64,000 bases of DNA from Streptomyces genisteinicus (GCF_014489615.1 NZ_CP060825.1:1653501-1717500); one strand, 5' to 3'. Counted from the stretch's first letter, positions 47,452-56,662 are shown. The notes: generated by a model not told the origin, from the letters alone. A program made the numbers and translations.

Positions 47452-48848
47452 CCGGCACCGCGCCCGAGGCGACCGCGGCCGACCGCACCCGGCCCGAGGC
47501 GACCGCGACCGGCACACCCGCGGCCGACCGCACCGCGCCCCGACCGGTCGGGGGCACCCGGACAGGCGGCGGCACGGGGGCGGCCGGCGGTACCGGGACG
47601 GGCGGCGGCGCGGCTGCTCCCGGACCGGGCCGGGGCCGCGCCGCCGGGCCCGCCGTCGCCGAGGCCACCGCCCGCGGCGGCCCCGCGCACCCGTACGCCC
47701 ACCGCGCCCCCGCAGCACCCGCAGCCGTCGCCCGGCCGCTCGAAGGGCTGCTGCTGGGGCTGGCCGCCGGGGACGCGGCCGGCTGGCCGGCGGCCCGGCA
47801 CCGGGCGGGCCGCATGCCGGAATGGACCCGGCGGCTCACCCGGGAGCTCGACACGTTCGCCGAGCAGAACCAGACCACCACGCTCCCGGTGCCGATCGCG
47901 CTGAACCAGCCGCCCGAGCCGCTGCGCCTCGGGCCGTCCGACGACGCCGAGTGGGCCGCGTTCGCGGCGGGCGTCGTGCTCACCGCCCACGGCGACGGCT
48001 TCCGGGACCTGCCCCCCGCCCGCCGGATCAGAGCAGCCGTCGACCTCGCCTGGAACGCCCTCGCGAGCCAGGTCGCCGCGGCGGCCGCCCGGGCCCCGGA
48101 GGTCGAGTCGGCCGTGCTTCCGCTGCGGGCCCGCATCTCCGTACGCGCGGGTCTCGGCAACCTCGCCACCGGCCTGCGGCCGCCGGCGACCGGCCACGAC
48201 AATCCGCACTACTTCGACGACGCCGCCTGCGTGCGGGCCGCCGTGCTCGCCGTCGTGCACCCCGGCGACCCGGAGGCCGCCGCCGAACTCGCCGAGTTCG
48301 ACGCCCGCTACACGCAGGACGGCGACGGCGTCCACGGGGCCCGGGCCATGGCCGCCGCGGTGGCGGCGGCCCTCGGCGGGGCGGACGCGGAGACCGCCGC
48401 GGCGGCCGCCCTCGGGCAGCTGCCCGAGTCCACCGAGATCGGACGCAACGCCCGCCACGCGCTCGCCCTCGCGCGGGACGCCGACTGCGCCTTCGACCTG
48501 GTCCCTCTGCTGGAGCACCAGATCGTGGACCACGTCTACAGCTACGGCATCGCCGCCGCCGAGACGGTGCCCGTGGCGCTCGCGCTGACCCTCGCCGCCG
48601 GGGGCCGGGTCGCCGAGGCCGTGCCCGCGGCGGCCTGCCTCTCCCGGGTGGCCGACTCGGCGCCCGCGCTGGCCGGGGCCCTGACCGGCGTACTGGGCGG
48701 CGGCGACCGGGTGCCGGCCGGCTGGCGGGAGGCCTGCCGGCACCTCGCCGGCTGCGCCCTCCCCCACCTCGCCGGCACCGACCTCGTCGCCCTCGCCGCC
48801 CTCCTGGCGGCGTCGGGGGACGCGGATGCCGGGGGCCTCGGCCCCTGA
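47448..48848 (+). CDS. ADP-ribosylglycohydrolase family protein 2 (metal site degraded)
   Basis: From ATG 47448, overlapping the previous stop, the protein has 466 residues. The first 95 or so are low-complexity Gly/Thr/Pro/Ala sequence. The ARH core then begins with EGLLLGLAAGDAAGWPAARH. The first metal motif, normally TDDT, reads SDDA at 164-167. The second, normally DxDT/S, reads VADS at 401-404 and lacks the first Asp. Magnesium binding should be weakened, so this is probably an inactive or altered paralog, perhaps a regulatory partner of the intact ones. Two Asp residues in the first motif remain, so some activity is not excluded. Confidence 0.85.
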   Translation: MTGTAPEATAADRTRPEATATGTPAADRTAPRPVGGTRTGGGTGAAGGTGTGGGAAAPGPGRGRAAGPAVAEATARGGPAHPYAHRAPAAPAAVARPLEGLLLGLAAGDAAGWPAARHRAGRMPEWTRRLTRELDTFAEQNQTTTLPVPIALNQPPEPLRLGPSDDAEWAAFAAGVVLTAHGDGFRDLPPARRIRAAVDLAWNALASQVAAAAARAPEVESAVLPLRARISVRAGLGNLATGLRPPATGHDNPHYFDDAACVRAAVLAVVHPGDPEAAAELAEFDARYTQDGDGVHGARAMAAAVAAALGGADAETAAAAALGQLPESTEIGRNARHALALARDADCAFDLVPLLEHQIVDHVYSYGIAAAETVPVALALTLAAGGRVAEAVPAAACLSRVADSAPALAGALTGVLGGGDRVPAGWREACRHLAGCALPHLAGTDLVALAALLAASGDADAGGLGP

Positions 48849-49609
48849 CGGGCACCGTCATCCACGGCCGGGAACGGCGCCCCGGTACGGGGCCTCCGGC
48901 AGCGGGGCCCGTGGCGGGCCGCCGCCCGGCCGGGCGCCGTCTCCCCCCGGAACGCGGGCCCCGGTGCCGGGCCCTCGCACCGGCCCGGTGGCGGACACCG
49001 GTCCACCGCTGCCCGGCGCGCACAGCCACCACAACGGGAGACCCCGCACCGAGCCGCGTCCCCGCCGCACGAAGCGCGACGCGCGTCCGCCGCAACGGGT
49101 CCCGCGCCACCGTCACAGCACGGCACAGCACCCCGGAACCACCCCCGGCCATCCGCCCCACGCGCAGGAGCCGGTGACGGCACCAGGGGCGGAGGAGTCA
49201 CCCGCCCTCGCCTGCGCCCCGCACGCGCGAGCCGGGGACAACCACCGGGCGGGGCCCCGGCAACGGCCGGCAGCGGACTCGCCGGCACTGCGTCACCGGA
49301 CGCCGCCCCACGACACCCCCGGCACCACGGCAGGGCGCACCGCCGGAACGCCGCGACAGCCTCCGCCCCGCACGCGCGGCCGGGGCGCGCCGGGCCCGTC
49401 CTCCGGCGCCCCGCCCGTCGTCGCGCGGCCCCCGGAGCGAGAGCGGCCGCGCTCCCGGCGCCGGCACCCCCGCCCCCTCCCCGTGCGCCGACCGCGTGCG
49501 GGGTGCCGACGCCGGGCAGGAGGTCCGCGCGGGGGGAGCCGACGGGGACCTGGCCGAATCCCCGGGCGAGGTACGCCGCACACGACGGAACAAGGGGGAC
49601 AATCCGGTC
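48849..49609. other. 761-bp non-coding gap inside the hydrolase block
   Basis: The sequence is extremely GC-rich, with many Pro/Arg-type reading frames in all directions and no family-like product. The left part (48870-48960) holds nested GC-rich inverted repeats (for example GGCGCC...GGCGCC) that could end transcription. A ribosome site AAGGGGG precedes the next gene, so it may start its own transcript. Confidence 0.5.
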
Positions 49610-50803
49610 ATGACGACAGCGACGGCGAACGCGGCCACCCCTCCGGCGAGCCCCAACTCCCCCTCCCTCGACGACCGGTTCACGGGCAGCCTGGTCGGCG
49701 CCGCCGTCGGCGACGCTCTCGGCGGGCCGGTCGAGGGCTACACCCCGGAGCAGATCGTCGAGCGGCACGGCGGCCGGGTCGAGGGCATCGTCGGCCCCTG
49801 GAACGGCGACGCGTGGCGCACCGCGCGCCCGATCGCCCCGTACCACAAGGGCGACGGCCACATCACCGACGACACCCTGCTCACCCACGCGCTGGTCCGC
49901 GTCTACGGCGTCGTGCGCGACCATCTGGACGCCTACGCGGTCGCCGAACACCTCGTGCCCGATCTGATCTCGACCCCCCGCTGGATCCCCGAACTGGAGG
50001 CGGAGGCCCTGCCCCTGCAGCGGATCTTCCTGGCGGAGAAGTGGCTGGTGCACCGGCTGCACTACGGCCACAACGACCCCCGTGAGGCGGGCGTCGGCAA
50101 CATCGTCAACTGCGGTGCGGCGATGTACATGGCACCGGTCGGCCTGGTCAACGCCGCCGACCCGGAGGCCGCCTACCACGAGGCACTCGACATCGCGGGT
50201 GCGCACCAGTCGTCCTACGGACGGGAGGCCGCAGGCGTCTTCGCGGCGGCCGTCGCCGCCGCGGCCGCGCCCGGGGCGACCCCGGCGAGCGTCGTGGAGA
50301 GCGTGCTCGCGCTGGCCAAGGACGGCACCCAGGCCGCGATCGAGGCCGTCGCGGAGACCGCCGTGCGCCACACCGACGTCGAGTCGGCGCTCGCGCCGCT
50401 GCGCGCGGCGATCGCCCCCTTCGACACGGTCGGCCCCGACTACCGGGCTCCTTCGCTGGGCGCCCGGCGCCCGTCCCGCCTGCACTCCATCGAGGAGCTT
50501 CCCATCGCCCTGGGGATGCTGCTCGTCGGCGGGGGCGACTACCGGCGGACCGTGCTCGCCTGCGTCAACTACGGGCGCGACTGCGACTCGATCGCGACCA
50601 TGGCGGGAGCTCTCGTGGGCGCGATGCACGGGGAGTCGGCGGTACCGGGCGACTGGGCGGACCGGGTCGGGCGGGCCAGCCGGACCGATCTGCGCGCGCC
50701 CGCGGCGGAACTCGTCGCGGTGGCCCGGGAGATCCACGCACGGGACCTGACGCGCCGCCGCGCCCACGAGGCCGCGTTCGCCGCGCTGGCGGACGCCCGG
50801 TGA
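49610..50803 (+). CDS. ADP-ribosylglycohydrolase family protein 3 (metal site intact)
   Basis: From ATG 49610 behind AAGGGGG the protein has 397 residues. The ARH core starts at residue 23 with RFTGSLVGAAVGDALGGPVEG. The first metal motif TDDT is at 86-89 (GHITDDTLLTHAL) and the second reads DCDS at 324-327 (NYGRDCDSIATMAGALVGA), so both magnesium sites are complete. The middle carries NIVNCGAAMYMAPVGLVNAADP, absent from protein 1, which suggests a different substrate pocket. The gene restarts the block after the gap and overlaps the next start as GTGA. Confidence 0.9.
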   Translation: MTTATANAATPPASPNSPSLDDRFTGSLVGAAVGDALGGPVEGYTPEQIVERHGGRVEGIVGPWNGDAWRTARPIAPYHKGDGHITDDTLLTHALVRVYGVVRDHLDAYAVAEHLVPDLISTPRWIPELEAEALPLQRIFLAEKWLVHRLHYGHNDPREAGVGNIVNCGAAMYMAPVGLVNAADPEAAYHEALDIAGAHQSSYGREAAGVFAAAVAAAAAPGATPASVVESVLALAKDGTQAAIEAVAETAVRHTDVESALAPLRAAIAPFDTVGPDYRAPSLGARRPSRLHSIEELPIALGMLLVGGGDYRRTVLACVNYGRDCDSIATMAGALVGAMHGESAVPGDWADRVGRASRTDLRAPAAELVAVAREIHARDLTRRRAHEAAFAALADAR

Positions 50804-52428
50804 CGGGCGCCCTGCGTCTGACCTGGGTGCAGCCCGAGGACCTCGTCGGCCACGAGCTGCGCCAGGCCGACGAGGACGGGCGGGACGCGTCCGCGATCCG
50901 CGACCGCTGGCTCGCCGCGGGCGGCGCCCCGGCGCCCGCGCGCGCGGGCGCCTCCCCCGCACCCGCGCCGCCCCGGCTGCGGGCGCTCGCCGAACGCCTC
51001 CTCGACGAACTCGCCGCCCTGCCCTCCCCCTTGGCCGCCGACGAACCGGTGGACTGGCCGTCGATCGCCGCCGTCTGCCCGGCCCTGGACCGGCGGCCCG
51101 GCGACCGGCAGGGGCGGGGTGACGGGCAGGCGAGCGGTGACGGGCCGGGGCCCGGCGACGGCGGCGCGGACCCGTCCGCGTCCGCCGGTGCCCCGCACGG
51201 GGCGTGGAACGGTGGCGCGCGCTCCCCCGGGCCGGACCGCGCGGGCCGGCCGGATGCGCGGGCCCGGACCGTACCGGCCGCGCACCCGCCGCACGCCCCC
51301 GGGTACGGGCAGGCGGCACCGCACGGCGACGGCCCGCGCCGCGACCCGTCCCGGCGGCCGCCCCGCGCCGCGCCCGGTGAGGACGCCTTGCACGCCGCGT
51401 GGCTCGGCAGGGCCGCCGGCTGCCTGCTGGGCAAGCCCGTGGAGAAGCTTCCGCTGCCCGCCATCCGCGCCCTGGCCCGGGCGACCGGCAACTGGCCGCT
51501 CGCCGACTGGTTCACCGCCCGCGGGGTGCCCCCGGAGCTGGCCGCCGCCCACCCCTGGAACCGGCGCAGCGCGGCCAACAGCCTCGCCGAGAACATCGAC
51601 GGCATGCCGGAGGACGACGACCTCAACTACCCGCTGCTCGGCCTGCTGCTGCTGCGCCGCCACGGCCGCCGGTTCACCACCGCCGACGTCGGCGCGCTGT
51701 GGCTGGACGAACTGCCCGCGGGCCGCACCTTCACCGCCGAGCGCGTCGCCTACCGCAATCTGCTCTGCGGGACGGAGCCGCCCGCGGCCGCGCTGCGCCG
51801 CAACCCCTTCCGGGAGTGGATCGGCGCCGCGATCCGCGCCGACGTGCACGGCTGGACCAACCCGGGGTCACCGGCCGCCGCCGCCGAGCAGGCCTTCCGC
51901 GACGCCGCGCTCAGCCACACCGCGAACGGCGCCTACAGCGCCATGTTCGTCGCCGCCGCGGTGGCGGCCGCGGCCGGCGGCGACGCCGGGGTGCACGAGG
52001 CGCTGGACGCCGGGCTCTCGGTGGTGCCGCCCCGCTCGCGGCTGGCCGGTGCCGTCCGGTTCGGTGTCGCGGCCGCCCGCGCGGAGGAGGACTTCGACCG
52101 GGCGGTCGACCGGATCCACGGCGCGTACGGCGCCCTGCACTGGGTGCACGCGGTGCCCAACGCCGCCGTGCTCGCGGCCGCGCTGACCCACGCGGACGGC
52201 GACTTCGCGGGGTCCGTCTGCCGTGCGGTGTCGGGCGGCTGGGACACCGACTCCAACGGCGCGACCGCCGGATCGGTCGCCGGGCTGCTCGCCGGCTCCC
52301 CCGACGCGCTGCCCGAACGCTGGACCGCACCGCTGAAGAACCGGCTCGCCACGTCCGTCGCCGGATTCGACGGCGTCGGCTTCGACACCCTCGCCCGTCT
52401 GACCGTGGAGGAGGCACTGCGCCCATGA
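50800..52428 (+). CDS. ADP-ribosylglycohydrolase family protein 4 with N-terminal extension
   Basis: A GTG start at 50800 overlaps the previous stop. The 542-residue protein has an extra N-terminal region of about 190 residues: a conserved-looking head (LRLTWVQPEDLVGHELRQADEDGRD, about 3-30, and a helix LRALAERLLDELAAL at about 65-80) and a long Pro/Gly/Arg-rich linker. The ARH core begins at about 195 with HAAWLGRAAGCLLGKPVEK. The first metal motif is DDDL (272-275) instead of TDDT; the second, DTDS at 482-485 (GGWDTDSNGATAGSVAG), is intact. It is probably active with a different substrate. Its stop overlaps the kinase start. Confidence 0.88.
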   Translation: MTGALRLTWVQPEDLVGHELRQADEDGRDASAIRDRWLAAGGAPAPARAGASPAPAPPRLRALAERLLDELAALPSPLAADEPVDWPSIAAVCPALDRRPGDRQGRGDGQASGDGPGPGDGGADPSASAGAPHGAWNGGARSPGPDRAGRPDARARTVPAAHPPHAPGYGQAAPHGDGPRRDPSRRPPRAAPGEDALHAAWLGRAAGCLLGKPVEKLPLPAIRALARATGNWPLADWFTARGVPPELAAAHPWNRRSAANSLAENIDGMPEDDDLNYPLLGLLLLRRHGRRFTTADVGALWLDELPAGRTFTAERVAYRNLLCGTEPPAAALRRNPFREWIGAAIRADVHGWTNPGSPAAAAEQAFRDAALSHTANGAYSAMFVAAAVAAAAGGDAGVHEALDAGLSVVPPRSRLAGAVRFGVAAARAEEDFDRAVDRIHGAYGALHWVHAVPNAAVLAAALTHADGDFAGSVCRAVSGGWDTDSNGATAGSVAGLLAGSPDALPERWTAPLKNRLATSVAGFDGVGFDTLARLTVEEALRP

Positions 52429-53312
52429 CCGGCATCGTGGTACTCGGGAGCACCAACATGGACCTCGTCGCCTACGTGGCGCGGCCGCCGAAACGCGGGG
52501 AGACCGTCACCGGAAGGGAGTTCACCACCGTCCCCGGCGGCAAGGGGGCCAACCAGGCCGTCGCCGCGGCCCGCGCCGGCGGCGACGTCACCATGATCGG
52601 GGCGGTCGGCACGGACGAGTTCGGCGCCGTGCTGCGGCACACGCTGGAAGCCTCCGGGGTCGACACCGACCTGCTCCGCACGGCCGACGGACCGTCCGGC
52701 ACGGCGCACATCGTCGTCGACGACGAGGGCGGGAACTCCATCGTCGTCGTCCCCGGCGCGAACGGCACCGTGACCGCGCTCGCACCGGGTGACGAGGCCG
52801 TCATCGCCACGGCCGACCTGCTGCTCCTCCAGCTCGAACTCCCCCAGGGCGCCGTTCTCGACGGCGCCCTGGCCGGCCGCCGCCACGGGGTGCGCACCGT
52901 GCTCACCCCTTCGCCGGTGCGGCCCCTGCCGCCCGAACTGCTCGCCGCGGTCGATCTCCTCGTCCCCAACGAGCACGAGGCCGCCGCGCTCACCGGCATC
53001 GCCGACCCCCACGAGGCCGCCGCCGCCCTGCTGCGCAGCGTCCCCGAAGTGGTCGTCACCCTCGGCTCGGCGGGCGCCCTGCACGCGGCCCGGGGCACCG
53101 CGCCGCTCACCGTGCCCGCGCCCCGAGTCACCGCCGTCGACACGACGGCCGCCGGTGACACCTTCGTCGGCACGCTCGCCGTGGCCCTCGCCGAGGGCCG
53201 GCCCGTGGAGCAGGCCCTCGCCTGGGCCAGTGCCGCCGCCGCCCTGTCCGTCCAACGCCCGGGAGCGTCCACGTCCATGCCGTACCGCCCCGAGATCGAC
53301 GCCGCCTCATGA
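52425..53312 (+). CDS. PfkB family sugar kinase (ribokinase-like)
   Basis: The 295-residue protein starts at ATG 52425, overlapping the previous stop as ATGA. It has the ribokinase fold: VVLGSTNMDLVAYVARPPKRGETV at the N terminus, the substrate-side GGKGANQAVAAARAG, LLQLELPQGAV, VPNEHEAAALTG, and the ATP/anion-hole motif DTTAAGDTFVGTLA with the catalytic Asp. Ribokinases phosphorylate ribose, but family members also use other pentoses, deoxyribose or nucleosides. Following four ADP-ribosylglycohydrolase-like genes it could trap the sugar they release. This link is inference from gene order. Confidence 0.9.
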   Translation: MTGIVVLGSTNMDLVAYVARPPKRGETVTGREFTTVPGGKGANQAVAAARAGGDVTMIGAVGTDEFGAVLRHTLEASGVDTDLLRTADGPSGTAHIVVDDEGGNSIVVVPGANGTVTALAPGDEAVIATADLLLLQLELPQGAVLDGALAGRRHGVRTVLTPSPVRPLPPELLAAVDLLVPNEHEAAALTGIADPHEAAAALLRSVPEVVVTLGSAGALHAARGTAPLTVPAPRVTAVDTTAAGDTFVGTLAVALAEGRPVEQALAWASAAAALSVQRPGASTSMPYRPEIDAAS

Positions 53313-54571
53313 CCCCTCCCGACTCCCCGCCGGCCGGAACGCCGGACACCGCGCCGCAGACCCCGCCGGACACCCCGCCGGACGGGGCGCCGCCGCTGCG
53401 CGGCCTGCGCGTCCTCGACCTGGCCACGCTCTTCGCCGGCCCGCTGTGCGCCACCCTGCTGGGCGACTACGGGGCCGAGGTCGTGAAGGTCGAACACCCC
53501 AGCCGGCCCGACCCCTCGCGCGGCCACGGGCCCGCCAAGGACGGCGTCGGCCTGTGGTGGAAGGTCCTCGGCCGCAACAAGCGCACCATCACACTGGACC
53601 TCTCCACGCCCGGCGGAAGACAGACCCTGCTGCGCCTGGCGGCCACCGCCGACGTGGTCGTCGAGAACTTCCGCCCCGGCACCCTGGAGCGGTGGGGCCT
53701 GGGCTGGGAGGAGCTCGCCGCCGCCAACCCCCGGCTGGTCCTGGCCCGGGTCACGGGCTTCGGGCAGTTCGGCCCCTACTCCCACCGGCCCGGCTTCGGG
53801 ACCCTCGCGGAGGCGATGAGCGGCTTCGCGGCGGCGACCGGGGAGCCCGGGGGGCCGCCCACACTGCCGCCGTTCGGCCTCGCCGACTCGGTCGCCGCGC
53901 TCGCCACCGCGTACGCCGTGATGACCGCGCTGGCCGCGCGCACCGCCACCGGGCGCGGCCAGGTCGTCGACATGGCCATCATCGAGCCGATCCTGGCCGT
54001 GCTCGGCCCGCAGGCACTCTGGTACGACCAGCTCGGCTACGTGCAGCCCCGCACCGGCAACCGCTCGCGCAACAACTCGCCCCGCAACATCTACCGCACC
54101 GCGGACGGCGGCTGGGTGGCCGTCTCCACCTCGGCCCAGTCCGTGGCCGAACGCGTGATGCACCTGGTCGGCCGGCCCGAGCTCACCGGCGAGCCCTGGT
54201 TCGCCACCGGCAGCGGGCGGGCCGACCACGCGGACGAGCTGGACCGGGCCGTCGGCAGCTGGATCGCGCGGCAGAGCTGCGCGGACGCGATCGCCGCGTT
54301 CGAGAAGGCCGAGGCGGCCATCGCACCGGTCTACGACATCCGCGACGTCTACGCCGACCCCCAGTACCAGGCGCTCGGCACGATCACCGAGGTGCCCGAC
54401 CCGGAGCTGGGCACGCTGCGCATGCAGAACGTCCTCTTCCGGCTCTCCGAGACGCCCGGCGCCATCCGCTGGGCCGGGCGTCCGCACGGCGCGGACACCG
54501 AGGCGGTGCTGGCCGAGCTCGGCCTGTCCCCCGCCGACATCGCCGCACTCCGCACCGAAGGAGCGCTATGA
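53309..54571 (+). CDS. class III (CaiB/BaiF) CoA-transferase
   Basis: ATG 53309 overlaps the kinase stop. The 420-residue protein begins with a Pro/Thr-rich stretch of about 28 residues and then shows the family start LRVLDLATLFAGPLCATLLGDYGAEVVKVEHP. Further landmarks are NKRTITLDLSTPGGRQ, ADVVVENFRPGTLERWGLG and the GRGQVVDMAI segment with Asp221 as the likely catalytic residue. Such enzymes move CoA between a donor acyl-CoA and a carboxylate. Next to a CitE-like lyase this resembles routes that activate a hydroxy-dicarboxylic acid and then split it. The donor and acceptor are unknown. Confidence 0.92.
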   Translation: MTPPDSPPAGTPDTAPQTPPDTPPDGAPPLRGLRVLDLATLFAGPLCATLLGDYGAEVVKVEHPSRPDPSRGHGPAKDGVGLWWKVLGRNKRTITLDLSTPGGRQTLLRLAATADVVVENFRPGTLERWGLGWEELAAANPRLVLARVTGFGQFGPYSHRPGFGTLAEAMSGFAAATGEPGGPPTLPPFGLADSVAALATAYAVMTALAARTATGRGQVVDMAIIEPILAVLGPQALWYDQLGYVQPRTGNRSRNNSPRNIYRTADGGWVAVSTSAQSVAERVMHLVGRPELTGEPWFATGSGRADHADELDRAVGSWIARQSCADAIAAFEKAEAAIAPVYDIRDVYADPQYQALGTITEVPDPELGTLRMQNVLFRLSETPGAIRWAGRPHGADTEAVLAELGLSPADIAALRTEGAL

Positions 54572-55368
54572 CCTTCCCGCTGACCTGGCTGTACGCCCCG
54601 GGGGACCGTCCGGAGGTGGTGCACAAGGCCATCGCCGCCCGCCCGGACGTCGTCATCGTCGACCTGGAGGACGCGGTGGCCGCACACCGCAAGGCGTACG
54701 CGCTCGCGGCCACGGCCGAGCTGCTGTCGCAGCATCTGCCGCTCCCCGTCCATGTCCGGATCGACTCGCCCGCGGACGTCGCGGCGCTGGCGGGGCTGCC
54801 CGGACTGGCCGCCCTGCGCATCCCCAAGGTGGCGTACGCCACGGACGTCCAGCGGATCGCCGCGGACGCGCCGGGCGTGCCGCTGTACGCGCTGCTCGAG
54901 TCGGCACTGGCCGTGGAGCACGCCTACGCGATCGCCACCGCGCACGACGCCCTGCACGGCATCGCCCTCGGGGAGTCCGACCTGCGGGCGGACCTGGGGG
55001 TGCGCGGCGACACGGGGCTGGACTGGCCGCGCACCCGCATCGTGGTCGCCGCTCGCGCGGCGGGGCTGGCACCGCCCGCGCAGTCGGTCTTCCCCGACAT
55101 CGTCGACATGGACGGGCTGCACGCCTCCTGCGTCCACGGCCGCTCGGTCGGCTTCCTGGGCCGGGCCGCCATCCATCCCCGCCAGCTGCCCGTGATCGAA
55201 CGCGCCTACCGGCCGACGCCGCAGGAGATCGACGACGCGGAGGAGATCGTCAAGGCGGCGGCGTCGGACTCGGGGGCCATGGCGCTCCCGGACGGCCGGT
55301 TCGTGGACGCGGCGGTCGTCGCGGCGGCGGAGCGCACCCTGGCGATCGCCGCCCGCGAACTGCCCTGA
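54568..55368 (+). CDS. HpcH/HpaI or CitE-like CoA-ester lyase
   Basis: The 266-residue protein starts at ATG 54568, overlapping the CoA-transferase stop as ATGA. The TIM-barrel of CitE-type lyases is clear: LYAPGDRPEVVHKA, VDLEDAVAAHRKA (conserved Glu and Asp for metal), LPVHVRIDSPADV, LRIPKV, LYALLESALAVEHA with the metal-binding Glu, ALGESDLRADLG with the metal Asp, and GFLGRAAIHPRQLP. Members cleave citryl-, citramalyl-, malyl- or methylmalyl-CoA to acetyl-CoA or propionyl-CoA plus an oxoacid. It closes the block and is followed by a strong terminator. The substrate cannot be read. Confidence 0.9.
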   Translation: MTFPLTWLYAPGDRPEVVHKAIAARPDVVIVDLEDAVAAHRKAYALAATAELLSQHLPLPVHVRIDSPADVAALAGLPGLAALRIPKVAYATDVQRIAADAPGVPLYALLESALAVEHAYAIATAHDALHGIALGESDLRADLGVRGDTGLDWPRTRIVVAARAAGLAPPAQSVFPDIVDMDGLHASCVHGRSVGFLGRAAIHPRQLPVIERAYRPTPQEIDDAEEIVKAAASDSGAMALPDGRFVDAAVVAAAERTLAIAARELP

Positions 55369-55389
55369 CCCGGGGCCCGGACACGACGG

Positions 55390-55430
55390 GGAAGGGGCTG
55401 CCGCGGGCGATGCCCGCGGCAGCCCCTTCC
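55390..55430. terminator. two-way terminator hairpin
   Basis: A 19-bp perfect stem (55390-55408 with 55412-55430) closes a GAT loop between the lyase gene and the convergent lgt gene. Confidence 0.9.
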
Positions 55431-55472
55431 TTCTCCGGGCCGTCTCCCGCCACCGCGCAGGTGGCGGAGCCG

Positions 55473-56465
55473 CTATCCCTTGCCGCCGGCCGGCTTCGCG
55501 CCGGTGTCGGCGGAGACGTCGCCGTCCGCGGGGGTGCCGTCGTCCGCGTCGCCGTCCCGCTCGGCGGGCTCCGCGTCGGCGGGAGCGGCGTCGCCGTCAC
55601 CGGCGGCGTCGTTCCCGGCCTCCGCCTTCGCGGCGGCCTTCGCCGGGCGCGCCGTCTCCGGCTCGACGATCTCCTCGCGGCCCGGGCGCAGCCGGGACGA
55701 GATCACGATGTAGGCGACCGCGAGGACGAAGACCAGGATCGACGTCCAGACGTTCAGCCGCAGACCGAGGACGTGGTGCGCCTCGTCGACGCGCATGTAC
55801 TCGATCCAGGCACGGCCCGTGCAGTACGCGGCGACGTAGAGGGCGAAGGCGCGGCCGTGGCCGAGCGTGAAGCGGCGGTCGGCCCAGATCACGAGGAGGG
55901 CGACGCCGATGCACCACAGGGACTCGTAGAGGAACGTCGGGTGGTAGGTGCCGGCCTCGCGGCCCGCGCCCTCGGAGATCTCGACGGCCCAGGGGAGGTC
56001 GGTCGCCTTGCCGTACAGCTCCTGGTTGAACCAGTTGCCCCAGCGGCCGATGGCCTGCGCGAGGGCGATCGCCGGTGCGAGGGCGTCCGCCCAGGCGGGC
56101 AGCGGGATGCCGCGGCGGCGGCAGCCGATCCAGGCTCCGACCGCGCCGAGCGCGATGGCGCCCCAGATGCCGAGACCGCCTTCCCAGATCTTGAACGCGT
56201 CGACCCAGTTCTCACCCTCGCTGAAGTACAGCTGGTAGTCGGTGATCACGTGGTAGAGGCGCCCGCCGACGAGGCCGAAGGGCACGGCCCACACGGCGAT
56301 GTCGGCGACCGTGCCGGCCTTGCCGCCCCGGGCGACCCAGCGCTTGTTGCCGAACCAGACGGCGACGAAGACGCCGATGATGATGCAGAAGGCGTAGCCG
56401 CGCAGCGGGAGCGGTCCGAGGTGGATCACTCCGGTCGACGGACTCGGGATGAAGGCGATTTCCAT
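55473..56465 (-). CDS. lgt: prolipoprotein diacylglyceryl transferase
   Basis: From ATG 56465 (MEIAFIPSPSTGVIHLG) the protein has 330 residues and about seven membrane helices. The Lgt signature GRWGNWFNQELYG, WEGGLGIWGA and the R of IEYMRVDEAHH region are present. It attaches diacylglyceryl to the lipobox Cys of prolipoproteins such as the livJ product in this window. After the last helix an Ala/Glu/Asp-rich cytoplasmic tail of about 65 residues follows, common in actinobacterial Lgt. It is downstream of the DsbA-like gene on the same strand with 306 bp between. Confidence 0.95.
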   Translation of the reverse strand: MEIAFIPSPSTGVIHLGPLPLRGYAFCIIIGVFVAVWFGNKRWVARGGKAGTVADIAVWAVPFGLVGGRLYHVITDYQLYFSEGENWVDAFKIWEGGLGIWGAIALGAVGAWIGCRRRGIPLPAWADALAPAIALAQAIGRWGNWFNQELYGKATDLPWAVEISEGAGREAGTYHPTFLYESLWCIGVALLVIWADRRFTLGHGRAFALYVAAYCTGRAWIEYMRVDEAHHVLGLRLNVWTSILVFVLAVAYIVISSRLRPGREEIVEPETARPAKAAAKAEAGNDAAGDGDAAPADAEPAERDGDADDGTPADGDVSADTGAKPAGGKG

Positions 56466-56662
56466 GGCAGCACTGACGCTACCCTGCCGGGCGGGGCGTG
56501 CGGCAACCCACCCGGCAACGTCTGGGTAACGGGGAACCGGGGCGTGCGGCGAAAGCAGCTCCGTCCGCCCTCCGGGCGGGGCCTGCCCCGCTCTCCGGAC
56601 TCCGCACGGCGGAGGACCGTCCTCGTACCGGGCGTACCGGATGACTCCGGCAACGCGGCATG

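Noticed and set aside
48542..51319. 925-codon minus-strand frame over the hydrolase block
   Set aside because: It runs antisense to two ARH-fold genes and has no recognisable domain.
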